Assembly: GCA_902777385.1 (NCBI GenBank)
Contig: CACYTP010000002.1
Span: forward strand, 62,001-126,000
Direction of reading: 5' to 3'
DNA length: 64,000 nucleotides
Source of the DNA: an uncultured bacterium
GTDB lineage: Bacteria > Cyanobacteriota > Vampirovibrionia > Gastranaerophilales > Gastranaerophilaceae
Part shown: in pieces, positions 37,702-45,867 of the stretch
How the letters are laid out: every line of letters starts with the position of its first letter
Numbering within the stretch: the stretch's first letter is position 1
The notes under the pieces: generated by a model
Database searches by the model: none
The model's input: the letters and a program-made list of their open reading frames with translations, nothing else
Told to the model about the DNA's origin: nothing
Made by a program: the position numbers and the translations under genes

Positions 37702-39132
37702 TTAATTTTTTTTATAGTTATCCGTAATAAATTTAACAGCCTGTTCTTTTGTTTGAATATTACCGTCCAGTTGCTCTTCTTGAATTCGTTTTATAATCTT
37801 GCCAAGTTTTGGACCGGCGTTAATGTTTAGAATTTGCATGATTTCTTCTCCGCTCAATAATTTTTCAAGCGGTTTTAATTCTTCAAGTGAGTTAAAATAA
37901 AATTCCATCAACCTGTCTAATGCGTGTAAATTATGCTCAATGTCTTCGTCAGAGATTGCTTCACCTCTTGCTGATAATCTGTCGGCTTTTGCAAGTATTA
38001 TGTTATCAATTACGTTGTCCCCGAGTTTTCTTAAATATCTCATCATTGCTTTTTCGTTTACTGTATCTTCTTGCATTAGGGCCGACGGGTATATATGATT
38101 TTTAATCATGCAGGATATATATTCTATCTGTTTGTTTGAACATGTGAACTGTTTAAGTATCGGTTTTACTATTTTTGCCCCGACATCGTCGTGCTTAATA
38201 AATCTGTGTCTGCCTGTAGCTTTATCAATTGTCCATGTCGAGAATTTTCCGATATCATGCAAAAATCCTGCAAATTTAAGATGTGCAAGCCGTGGAAATC
38301 CTCCAAAATCACATTGTTCAAGGTGAACCTTAATTCTGTCATCAGAATTTTCATATAGCAGCTGAATTTGGTTAACAACTTCTATACTATGGTGTAATAA
38401 ATCTAAATGATGATGTGTGTTTGGCGGTACTTGTTTAAGTTCCTTTACGCAAGGGAAAATCTCTTCCAACAACCATGTTTTATTCATATTTATTAGTGCA
38501 GTTTCAGTGTATTTTCCGTTAAATAATTTCATTAATTCATAGAGAACTCTTTCTTTTGCAGGTTCTGTTATTAAATCAGAATGTTTGCATATTGCATGAA
38601 TCGTATCAGCACCGATTTCAAAATCTAAATTTGCCTGAAATCTGTATACTCTAAGAAGTCTAAGCGGATCATCAATAAAATTTATTTCTTCTATATGGTT
38701 AAGTGTATGTGTCTTTATGTCTGATATACCGCCAAATAAATCTGTTATTTCTCCGGTTTTTATATTTACTGCTATTGCGTTGATAGTTAAATCTCTTCTC
38801 ATTAAATCTCTTTCCAGAGAATTTTCTATAGGGTTAGTTATATCTATCATTTCCGGATTGTGTTTGCTTTCACTTTCTTTTAGTACAAGTCTGTATATGT
38901 TGTTTTCTGTATCAAGCGGGATTAATGTTGACGGAAATATTTTACTTAATTTTTCGGCTAATTCTTTTGCAGATATATCTGTTGCTATCAAATCTCTGTC
39001 ATGAGTATTTTTATCCATGAGATAATCACGAACAGCACCGCCAACAATATAAATGTTGTTGTTCGGTAATTCATTAGCTATTTTGGCTAATATCTTGTCC
39101 GATTTAATTTTGTCTTGAATAGTTGTACTCAT
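37702..39132 (-). CDS. cca: CCA tRNA nucleotidyltransferase / poly(A) polymerase family with HD domain
   Basis: A 476-aa class II nucleotidyltransferase that probably adds or repairs the tRNA 3' CCA. Motifs: GGAVRDYLMDKNTHDRDLIA (metal-binding DxD variant), RRDLTINAIAV, and DDPLRLLRVYRFQA. An HD phosphohydrolase domain follows (FAGFLHDIGKFSTW, RHRFIKHDDVG), as in cyanobacterial and many Gram-negative enzymes. It overlaps rsmE by 29 nt. tRNA-Phe in this window encodes its own CCA, so the enzyme may act mainly in repair here; poly(A) polymerase or A-adding activity is the alternative. Confidence 0.9.
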   Translation of the reverse strand: MSTTIQDKIKSDKILAKIANELPNNNIYIVGGAVRDYLMDKNTHDRDLIATDISAKELAEKLSKIFPSTLIPLDTENNIYRLVLKESESKHNPEMIDITNPIENSLERDLMRRDLTINAIAVNIKTGEITDLFGGISDIKTHTLNHIEEINFIDDPLRLLRVYRFQANLDFEIGADTIHAICKHSDLITEPAKERVLYELMKLFNGKYTETALINMNKTWLLEEIFPCVKELKQVPPNTHHHLDLLHHSIEVVNQIQLLYENSDDRIKVHLEQCDFGGFPRLAHLKFAGFLHDIGKFSTWTIDKATGRHRFIKHDDVGAKIVKPILKQFTCSNKQIEYISCMIKNHIYPSALMQEDTVNEKAMMRYLRKLGDNVIDNIILAKADRLSARGEAISDEDIEHNLHALDRLMEFYFNSLEELKPLEKLLSGEEIMQILNINAGPKLGKIIKRIQEEQLDGNIQTKEQAVKFITDNYKKN

Positions 39133-39856
39133 ATACTATATTTCCCAATGCCGTAATTACGGCGGTTTCTGCTTTTAATATTAAATCTCCCAATGTAAGC
39201 ATTGGAATATTGTTATCTCTGAAATATTTAAATTCTTTTTCGGAAAATCCTCCCTCAGGACCTATAATTATCAGTACATTGTTATTTTGATTAAATATGT
39301 CGGAGGTTTTCTCAATATATTCTCTTAGTGTTAATTTAGAGAGCCTTTCGCAAAATGCTATTATGTGGTTAAATTTTTTGCTGTCATACAAAGTTTTTAT
39401 ATCGGTTAAATCGTGGCAGCTTGGAATTTCAGCCCTCTCGCATTGCTTTGACGCTTCGTACATAGTTTTTTGCCACTTTTCAATTTTCTTGCCTATTACA
39501 GATTTGTTTAAAGCACAATTGTCTGTATAAATAGGATAAACCCCTTTAACTCCAAGTTCAGTCGCTTTTTCCATAATTATTGACTGAGCTTCGCTTCTTA
39601 GCGGTGATTGAGCAAGATATAAATTAAAATTTAAAAATCTTCTTGACGGATATTCGCTTACTATTTCGGCAGAGATTTCTTTGGACGTTATTTCTTTAAT
39701 AAGACATTCGTATTGAACTTTGTTCTCGTCAATCAATAAAATCTTTTCTCCGGTTTTAGCTCTCAACGATTTTGCAATATGACGATAATTTTCTTTGTCT
39801 TCAATCTTTATTATATTATCAGTTTTATTTTCTGATTTAATAAAAAAATGAGGCAT
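39104..39856 (-). CDS. rsmE: 16S rRNA m3U1498 methyltransferase RsmE
   Basis: RsmE methylates U1498 of 16S rRNA using S-adenosylmethionine and a SPOUT (knotted) fold. The 250-aa product has an N-terminal PUA-like domain (about 1-75), then AQSPLRSEAQSIIMEKATELGV (shown in part) and the SAM-binding knot IIGPEGGFSEKE ... LTLGDLILKAETAVITAL. The start has AAGGAG. The 29-nt overlap with the downstream CCA gene points to a two-gene RNA-processing operon. Confidence 0.95.
   Translation of the reverse strand: MPHFFIKSENKTDNIIKIEDKENYRHIAKSLRAKTGEKILLIDENKVQYECLIKEITSKEISAEIVSEYPSRRFLNFNLYLAQSPLRSEAQSIIMEKATELGVKGVYPIYTDNCALNKSVIGKKIEKWQKTMYEASKQCERAEIPSCHDLTDIKTLYDSKKFNHIIAFCERLSKLTLREYIEKTSDIFNQNNNVLIIIGPEGGFSEKEFKYFRDNNIPMLTLGDLILKAETAVITALGNIVYEYNYSRQN
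39150..39163. repeat. Second copy of the 14-bp palindrome
   Basis: GCCGTAATTACGGC inside rsmE, 18 nt before the start of the CCA gene. It also encodes the conserved A-V-I-T-A stretch of RsmE, so chance or codon constraint is possible. Confidence 0.4.
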
Positions 39857-39995
39857 AAAATCTCCTTCTTTTTTAATTATATCATATAAATTTTTTCAAA
39901 TAATCCGGTTGTTGGCGTAAAATCTGCCACTAAACCATAAATCTTTACAAAATTTTACATATTTGCATAAATTTTTTTTCGATATTTTCATAATT

Positions 39996-40019
39996 ATTTA
40001 GCCGTAATTACGGCTAAAT
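39996..40019. repeat. Perfect 24-bp palindrome with GCCGTAATTACGGC core
   Basis: The sequence equals its own reverse complement from 39996 to 40019. The 14-bp core GCCGTAATTACGGC (40001-40014) occurs again at 39150-39163 inside rsmE. With no loop or T run, it looks like a protein-binding site rather than a terminator. Confidence 0.6.
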
Positions 40020-40161
40020 TTAATCATAAAAAATAAAAAACTTTTAAAAATACCATATTTTTATAAAATTAATTTATAATACCTCTTAATATAGTCTTTA
40101 CAATTAGTGTAAAAAAGGCAATTTTTTTTATGTACTACTTTTATTATACATGTAGTGTTGT

Positions 40162-40167
40162 TATAAT
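40162..40167 (+). promoter_or_regulatory. -10 box for the 40.2-kb membrane protein pair
   Basis: TATAAT lies 28 nt before the ATG at 40196. No strong -35 or Shine-Dalgarno is evident. Confidence 0.4.
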
Positions 40168-40195
40168 AGTCCATGTTAAAGAATAATAACAAGTT

Positions 40196-41950
40196 ATGAT
40201 TAGAAAAGTTAGTGTAGAAAAACCAGACAGTAGAATAAATACCCCGGCAGTCATTAGGGATAACAGCAAAATTGATAGAACGTCATTCACAGGACTGGAG
40301 ACGCTGTTAAAGTACGCAACGGGTGCTATGCAAAGATGCGAAGCAGAGCCGATGCTTAATGTTACTGTGCTGGATTTATCTACTGCTATTATTCCACGCT
40401 CAATCATTGAAACTGTTGCCGCATCTAAGGTTACTGATGAAAATGGAAAGCCTGTTTTGGATGAGAACGGTAAACAAAAGAGAAGATTTAATATACTTGC
40501 TGGTTTTGAAGCACTCAGAAGAGAAGGCTCCGGACTGTTAATTAACTGCATTTTACCGGGAGTTTTTGTAATTGGAGCTGCAAAACTCTTGAACAACCCT
40601 ATAATGGGTAGTAAATCAAACCTTGTTCATAACTGGGCAGATGACGCTACATTAAAAACATTAAACTCATATTATCAGGGTACAGGTCGTGAAAACTATA
40701 CTCAAATGATTAAGAAAATGTTTCTTGATTTATCAGGTGCTGATGGTAAAGAAATTGATAAATCCTTTGCTGAGATTTATCGAAAATCACCTGAAGAGTT
40801 TGATAAAATATTTGAAAATTTAGGTAAACTTGCTGATTCTGAAAAACTTGATAAAAAAGCTCTAAAAGCAGCAATAAACAATATTATTGAAAAAACTCAT
40901 ATTTCAGAGAATATAAAATTTAAAGTTAATAATCCAAAAGATTCATATTTTGGAAATTCTTTGGAATCGTTATTGAAAAATACCGTAGAAGTTTTGCATG
41001 ATGCGAAAAATGCAGGTATTGAATCTGCTGAAGATTTTGCAAAACACATGTCAAAAGCTCAAAAGCTTGTTAAATTCAAGAGTTGGGGCGGAATGGCTGT
41101 TATTTTACCGTTAGCATTATCAGCTCAACCTATAAACAGATGGATTACCCATAAAACCAGCGGTAAAAAAGGTGCTCCTATATATAATGATGACGAAGAA
41201 AGAATTTTGTCTGCGGAAGAAAAACGTAAGTTATTCGGGCAGAAGATTATTTCTATAGGTTCAATGTTAGGGTTATCATGGCTTTCAATGATGAAAATTC
41301 CTAACTTAGGAATGCTTGAATTCAAAAAATTCTTCCCGTCAATGGATCAGGCAAGAATTGTGTCAACTGCAACATTCGCAAGCCGTATGGGTGCATCTGA
41401 AGACTTTAATGATTTAAGAGAATCTACCGTAAGAGATTTGGCAACCTTCTCAAGCTTCTATTTCCTTGGTGATTATGCAGCTAAAGGTATTGCTACATTG
41501 ATTGAAAAAATTAATCCTAAATATAAACTTATAAATGACTTGAAGCCTCTGAAAGAGGGTGCAAATCCTCTCCAGAAGTTCTGGCATTGGACTAAAGATA
41601 CAGCATTAAAATCTACAAGTGAATTAGCTTCAGGTAAAGCAAATGATTTACGCTCACTTTGCCAGTTTGGTAACTTAGCGTTCTCATTGGTATCACTTGG
41701 TTTGTTTATCCCACTTATTAACAGAATACAAACGAATAAAAAAGAGCAGGCAAGAAAGGCTAAGCTTGCTCAGGAAGCTGCAACTGCGTCCGGTCTATCC
41801 TCACAGGATGCCGGCAAGATTCCCGCCGCAACCCGAACTACCGGAGCCGCGGGCATTGGGTCGAACGGTAAAACATCAGATGACAGCGAGTTCGGTATGA
41901 ACCTCATCGACAAAAAATCAACCGCATTTGGAGCATTTTTTAATTCGTAA
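40196..41950 (+). CDS. F-x-G-tagged membrane protein, family member 3
   Basis: A 584-aa protein of unknown function, first of a tandem pair. RTSFTG lies at about residues 29-34. FEALRREGSG is followed by a hydrophobic stretch (LLINCILPGVFVIGAAKLL). A charged helical middle leads to a membrane block at about 295-330 (MAVILPLALSAQPINRWITH), then SRMGASEDFNDLRESTVRD (about 393-411), FYFLGDYAAKG, and a last hydrophobic helix (LAFSLVSLGLFIPLINRI) followed by a basic tail. The final 55 residues are Ala/Gly/Ser/Thr-rich and encoded by strikingly GC-rich DNA. It lies 15 nt before the next paralogue. Confidence 0.87.
   Translation: MIRKVSVEKPDSRINTPAVIRDNSKIDRTSFTGLETLLKYATGAMQRCEAEPMLNVTVLDLSTAIIPRSIIETVAASKVTDENGKPVLDENGKQKRRFNILAGFEALRREGSGLLINCILPGVFVIGAAKLLNNPIMGSKSNLVHNWADDATLKTLNSYYQGTGRENYTQMIKKMFLDLSGADGKEIDKSFAEIYRKSPEEFDKIFENLGKLADSEKLDKKALKAAINNIIEKTHISENIKFKVNNPKDSYFGNSLESLLKNTVEVLHDAKNAGIESAEDFAKHMSKAQKLVKFKSWGGMAVILPLALSAQPINRWITHKTSGKKGAPIYNDDEERILSAEEKRKLFGQKIISIGSMLGLSWLSMMKIPNLGMLEFKKFFPSMDQARIVSTATFASRMGASEDFNDLRESTVRDLATFSSFYFLGDYAAKGIATLIEKINPKYKLINDLKPLKEGANPLQKFWHWTKDTALKSTSELASGKANDLRSLCQFGNLAFSLVSLGLFIPLINRIQTNKKEQARKAKLAQEAATASGLSSQDAGKIPAATRTTGAAGIGSNGKTSDDSEFGMNLIDKKSTAFGAFFNS
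41781..41870 (+). other. GC-rich island inside the 584-aa gene
   Basis: By hand count 57 of these 90 bases are G or C, against about one third in the surroundings. It encodes the low-complexity tail (SGLSSQDAGKIPAATRTTGA and on) and ends before the AT-rich final codons. Confidence 0.75.
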
Positions 41951-41965
41951 AGGAAAGAAATAATC

Positions 41966-43888
41966 ATGAAAGTAAAGCAATTAACCCCACAAATAGAACA
42001 GAAAAAATTATTATTTAGTCATAACAATGATGTAACTGCAAATATGACAGATGCTCAGACTATTAAATCAAAAGCTCCGTCATTCACCGGTTCAGCCGCA
42101 GCATTATACGCAATTCCTGCTGTATTTTTGAGATTTTTGGATACAAATCAGGCTTGGGGTGCAAATTTAGTTGATTTAGGCTCAATGGTTATTCCAAGAA
42201 CCGTTTATGATATGTCTAACCGTGGTATTCCTACAGGTATGGAAACCCTTAGACGTGAATCTACAGGTACGGCTAACCATGCTTCTGTAGGTTTATATGG
42301 TACTTTCCTTGGTGCTTTATTAGCTATGTCATTGAATAAATCATTTGAATTTAAGGCACATAAGATTTTTGCTAATAATGATACGTTGAATATTCTTGGG
42401 GATAATTGGTACAAAGCTTTACATTCAGGTTCTGCTGATCCGTTAAAAGATTATTTAAACGAAGTTGTATCATCAATTAAAGTTTATAATCCAACTAAAG
42501 CTGAAACTGTTGATGGTCTTGTTGCCATTGATGACGCTACAAAAAATAAAGTAATAGACAGACTGTATAATTTAATAAGCGATAAAAATGCTAAAGATAC
42601 AATTCAAGATGTTGATGTTGACTATATTAAGCGTTTGATTACAGCAAATACAGGCGGTGAAAAGAGCGTAATTCTAAATGGCTATCTTAAAGGTAAACCT
42701 ATTCAGGCTGATAATACTCTCAATACACTAATTGAAAATATCCATAATGTTACAAAAGCATTTAATAAGGAAAAAGTATTCAATAACTTTAAAAATGCCG
42801 CAAGTTTTGATGATGTAGATGTATTAAAAGGTTTGAAAAAACTAAACGTTAGCCGTTCTATTGCAGGGCTTGGTATGGCTGCTGCTATTGGTATGTCTGT
42901 TCAGCCTATTAATATGTATTTGACTAAAAAGAAAACCGGTATTGATGGGTTCCCTGGAGTTCCGGGCAGGAAGAAAGATAAATCTGTAAGTTTTAAAATT
43001 TTGAAGACTGCAATGGGTATTATTTTTGGTGCAGGTGCAATTTCTACTATTATGATTGGTGATAAGAGGTCTGCTGCTAAAGAATTAAGCAAAGCACTTC
43101 CTAAATCCGAACAATTAAAACAGTTTGTAAACAGATTCTTGTCAAAAATTCAGTTTAAAGGTAAAATGCCTACTATTAACCAACTCAAGTTCGTTTACGG
43201 TATGACTATTGTATCAAGATTTATGTGTGCAAGAGATAAAGATGAACTTAGAGAATCTGCTGTAAAAGATACTTTAGGATTTCTTAATTTGTTGATACTT
43301 GGAGCACTTGTTACTAAGGGTGCAACTCGATTATTCAATAAGAATTTAATAAATATGCCAAAGAATTCAGGTAAGGGTATAATAAGCTGGTTGAAAAATT
43401 CTTCGGTTAAATCAAGAGATGAAGTATTGCTTGAAACTCTCGGTAAACATGGTATTGATGTAACAAAAGACGGTAAGGCATTGTCTTACGGAAAATTGTT
43501 ACAGCAAATCAAAAACTTACCTGATGCCGAAAGAAAGGAATTATGGAAGAAATTAGGTACTCTGGATATTGCACAGCTTATTGGGTACGCATATTCAGGT
43601 ATATTCCTCGGCTACTACTTACCAAAGATTAATGCTACTATGTCTGCTGCAAATGAAGAAAAACGTATTGCTCGTGTAGCTAAAGCTGAAGGTAAAACTG
43701 TTGAGCAGGTTAAAGCTGAAATGGCTGAAGAATTGAAAAAGATGGAAGAAGCAGCTAAAAGAGGCGAAAAGTATGTACCTGATGAAGATAAGAAATCTGT
43801 ACAGACAAAATCCGAACAGCTGAATGTAGTTGAAAATTCTGTTTTAAAACAACAAATCGGTTCATTTACTTCAAAGTATATGAGTTAA
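41966..43888 (+). CDS. F-x-G-tagged membrane protein, family member 4
   Basis: A 640-aa paralogue of the preceding product. APSFTG lies at about residues 36-41. Shared blocks in the same order: VIPRTVYDMSNRGIPTGMETLRRE, a helical charged middle, the membrane block AAAIGMSVQPINMYLTKKKTG (about 305-325), SRFMCARDKDELRESAVKD (about 416-434), a hydrophobic NLLILGALVTKGATRLF, a C-terminal helix (IGYAYSGIFLGYYLPKINA) and a basic, coiled-coil-prone tail (KAEGKTVEQVKAEMAEELKK). AGGAAAG precedes the ATG. The 15-nt gap implies cotranscription with member 3. Function unknown; an envelope role is inferred. Confidence 0.87.
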   Translation: MKVKQLTPQIEQKKLLFSHNNDVTANMTDAQTIKSKAPSFTGSAAALYAIPAVFLRFLDTNQAWGANLVDLGSMVIPRTVYDMSNRGIPTGMETLRRESTGTANHASVGLYGTFLGALLAMSLNKSFEFKAHKIFANNDTLNILGDNWYKALHSGSADPLKDYLNEVVSSIKVYNPTKAETVDGLVAIDDATKNKVIDRLYNLISDKNAKDTIQDVDVDYIKRLITANTGGEKSVILNGYLKGKPIQADNTLNTLIENIHNVTKAFNKEKVFNNFKNAASFDDVDVLKGLKKLNVSRSIAGLGMAAAIGMSVQPINMYLTKKKTGIDGFPGVPGRKKDKSVSFKILKTAMGIIFGAGAISTIMIGDKRSAAKELSKALPKSEQLKQFVNRFLSKIQFKGKMPTINQLKFVYGMTIVSRFMCARDKDELRESAVKDTLGFLNLLILGALVTKGATRLFNKNLINMPKNSGKGIISWLKNSSVKSRDEVLLETLGKHGIDVTKDGKALSYGKLLQQIKNLPDAERKELWKKLGTLDIAQLIGYAYSGIFLGYYLPKINATMSAANEEKRIARVAKAEGKTVEQVKAEMAEELKKMEEAAKRGEKYVPDEDKKSVQTKSEQLNVVENSVLKQQIGSFTSKYMS

Positions 43889-43899
43889 ATAGGAATTGG

Positions 43900-45825
43900 C
43901 TATTCAATAATTTTGCCGTCAAATAAGTCCATTACCATGTTAACCTGATCTGAGTGCCCGACAGAGTGAGATTTCTTTTGTGGTTGTTCTTCTTCATGTT
44001 GTACAGCTTCTTCTGTAGCGGATTTTATATCTTCTTCATCAAGATTATTTTCTTCTTCTACAGTGGGATTGCTTTTGGGTGCTGTAACTTTAACCGGCGG
44101 CTTAGGTTGTGTAACTGCGGTTTTTACCTGAATGTCATCCGGCAGAGGAAGTCTGACTATGACGTTTGAATTTTGTTGATTAAACAGCTTGTCAACCGAT
44201 GCTATCACCATTGATTTTTTATTGCCGGACGTAAATTGATTAAGTAACATTTCATTTTTTATTGATAAAACTGTTTCTTCAGGTGTAATTTTAATCGGAT
44301 TAACCCATTGTTTCATCAAGGCTCTTGTAGGGGCTGAAGAAACATTGGCAAGTATGTCAGCCCATAGTGTTGAAATATCATTTTTGTTTGCAGGTTTTGA
44401 TACAGGCATAGGAGAGAAGTCCTCATTTTTCTCTTCTTTGTTATTTTCTGTAGTGTGAACTGCCGTTTGGGATTCTTTTTCTTCTGAAACATTCTCCGGT
44501 GTTTCACGTTGAGAAGATTTTTCTTGCATTATCGGCTTTTCTGCCTGAACTTTTGCTTCTGCTTCTTCTTTTTTCGCAATAAACTGTTCTTTTATTTTAT
44601 GTACTTCAGATATTGTTACGGGCTGAGGTTTGTTTGCGGTTTGTTTTTGCGTAAATGTTGTAGTTGGCTGTCCGCTTTCAAGCTTTGTAATTCTGTCTTG
44701 AAGTTCTGCAAGTTTGGTATTTTCCGTTAAATTTGCAAGATCAATAATTCCTACTTCAAGCCATAATTTAGGATTATTTGTGGTTTTTACTTCCTTTATA
44801 TAATTTGATATTTTATCCAGCAGTGAGGTTATTTGGTGCGTTTCCAGTGTTTTAACCTGTTCTGATATTTCTGTCGCCTGAGCTTCGTTTAATTGGGTTA
44901 ATTCCAAAATAACTTCTTGTCTGCAATTTTTTACTATAAGAAGATTCTTAAAGTAATCCAGCAGATTAGATAAAATTAGTGATGGCTCGTTCCCTGAGTT
45001 ATATATTTTTTCAAGTACTTCAATTGCTTCTTCGGGATTTGATTTGATAATTGCATCGGAAAGTTCCTTTAAAGTGTCGAAAGAAATCCTGCCGAGTAAA
45101 TTATTTATATCATTTGTGGATATTGCTTCCTTACCACCAAGAATACTCAATTGATCAAGAAGAGCTATACTGTCTCTCATTCCTCCTGCAGAATTTTTTG
45201 CAATCGTAAACAATGCATCATCCGTTATATTAATTTTTTCTTTATCTGATATGTACCGTAGGTGTTTTACAATATCATCCGTCGTAATGCGTCTGAAATC
45301 AAATCTCTGACACCGGCTTTTGATAGTGTCAAGAACCTTATGAACTTCTGTTGTTGCAAGTATAAAAATAACATTGGCAGGAGGTTCTTCCAACGTCTTT
45401 AAGAGTGCATTAAAAGCCTGAGGAGTCAGCATGTGAACTTCGTCAATAATATATATTTTGTAGCGGCTCTGGACGGGTGCCAATACTACTTTTTTAATAA
45501 TTTCGTCGGCGTCATTTACTGAACGATTGCTGGCCGCATCTATTTCAATAACGTCTATTGGTATTGAATTCGTTATATTATTACAGTTCGGGCATTCGTT
45601 ACATGGTGTTATTGTCGGACCATTTTCACAGTTAAGCGACTTTGCGAAAATTCTTGCCGTAGAGGTTTTTCCGGTTCCTCTGGGACCTGTAAACAAATAT
45701 GCGTGTGAAATTTTATTCATTTTGATTGCATTTGTTAACGCATTTTTAATATGTTCCTGCCCTACAATTTCTTCTAATCTTTGCGGACGATATTTTCTAT
45801 ATAGCGGTATGTATTTTTCTTCCAT
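43900..45825 (-). CDS. dnaX: DNA polymerase III gamma/tau subunit
   Basis: DnaX is the clamp-loader motor of the replisome. The 641-aa protein begins with an AAA+ module: Walker A GPRGTGKTSTARIFAK, a zinc-binding CENGPTITPCNECPNC loop, Walker B IYIIDEVHML, sensor 1 FILATTE and SRC (KSRCQRFDF). A collar domain (about 245-360) and a long charged C-terminal tau-like region complete it. A TGA-TATAAT extended -10 ends 9 nt before the ATG and no Shine-Dalgarno is present, so the mRNA may be nearly leaderless. I see no obvious A-rich frameshift slip site, but did not exclude one. It converges on member 4 with an 11-nt gap. Confidence 0.96.
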   Translation of the reverse strand: MEEKYIPLYRKYRPQRLEEIVGQEHIKNALTNAIKMNKISHAYLFTGPRGTGKTSTARIFAKSLNCENGPTITPCNECPNCNNITNSIPIDVIEIDAASNRSVNDADEIIKKVVLAPVQSRYKIYIIDEVHMLTPQAFNALLKTLEEPPANVIFILATTEVHKVLDTIKSRCQRFDFRRITTDDIVKHLRYISDKEKINITDDALFTIAKNSAGGMRDSIALLDQLSILGGKEAISTNDINNLLGRISFDTLKELSDAIIKSNPEEAIEVLEKIYNSGNEPSLILSNLLDYFKNLLIVKNCRQEVILELTQLNEAQATEISEQVKTLETHQITSLLDKISNYIKEVKTTNNPKLWLEVGIIDLANLTENTKLAELQDRITKLESGQPTTTFTQKQTANKPQPVTISEVHKIKEQFIAKKEEAEAKVQAEKPIMQEKSSQRETPENVSEEKESQTAVHTTENNKEEKNEDFSPMPVSKPANKNDISTLWADILANVSSAPTRALMKQWVNPIKITPEETVLSIKNEMLLNQFTSGNKKSMVIASVDKLFNQQNSNVIVRLPLPDDIQVKTAVTQPKPPVKVTAPKSNPTVEEENNLDEEDIKSATEEAVQHEEEQPQKKSHSVGHSDQVNMVMDLFDGKIIE

Positions 45826-45834
45826 GATGTTATT

Positions 45835-45843
45835 ATTATATCA
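45835..45843 (-). promoter_or_regulatory. Extended -10 box of dnaX
   Basis: Minus-strand TGATATAAT followed by 9 nt and the ATG. It has no clear -35, consistent with an extended -10 promoter. Confidence 0.5.
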
Positions 45844-45867
45844 GAATAAATTTAAAGAGGGTAGTTT

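Larger units (their letters stand above)
39857..40195. other. AT-rich intergenic gap of 339 bp
   Basis: This divergent spacer is very AT-rich. It holds a 24-bp perfect palindrome at 39996-40019 and a TATAAT at 40162-40167 likely serving the gene at 40196. I found no tRNA, hairpin terminator, credible open reading frame or cluster of DnaA boxes. Confidence 0.6.

Noticed and set aside
39857-40195. AT-rich gap as a replication origin
   Set aside because: No cluster of TTATCCACA-like DnaA boxes was found, and dnaA or dnaN are not adjacent.
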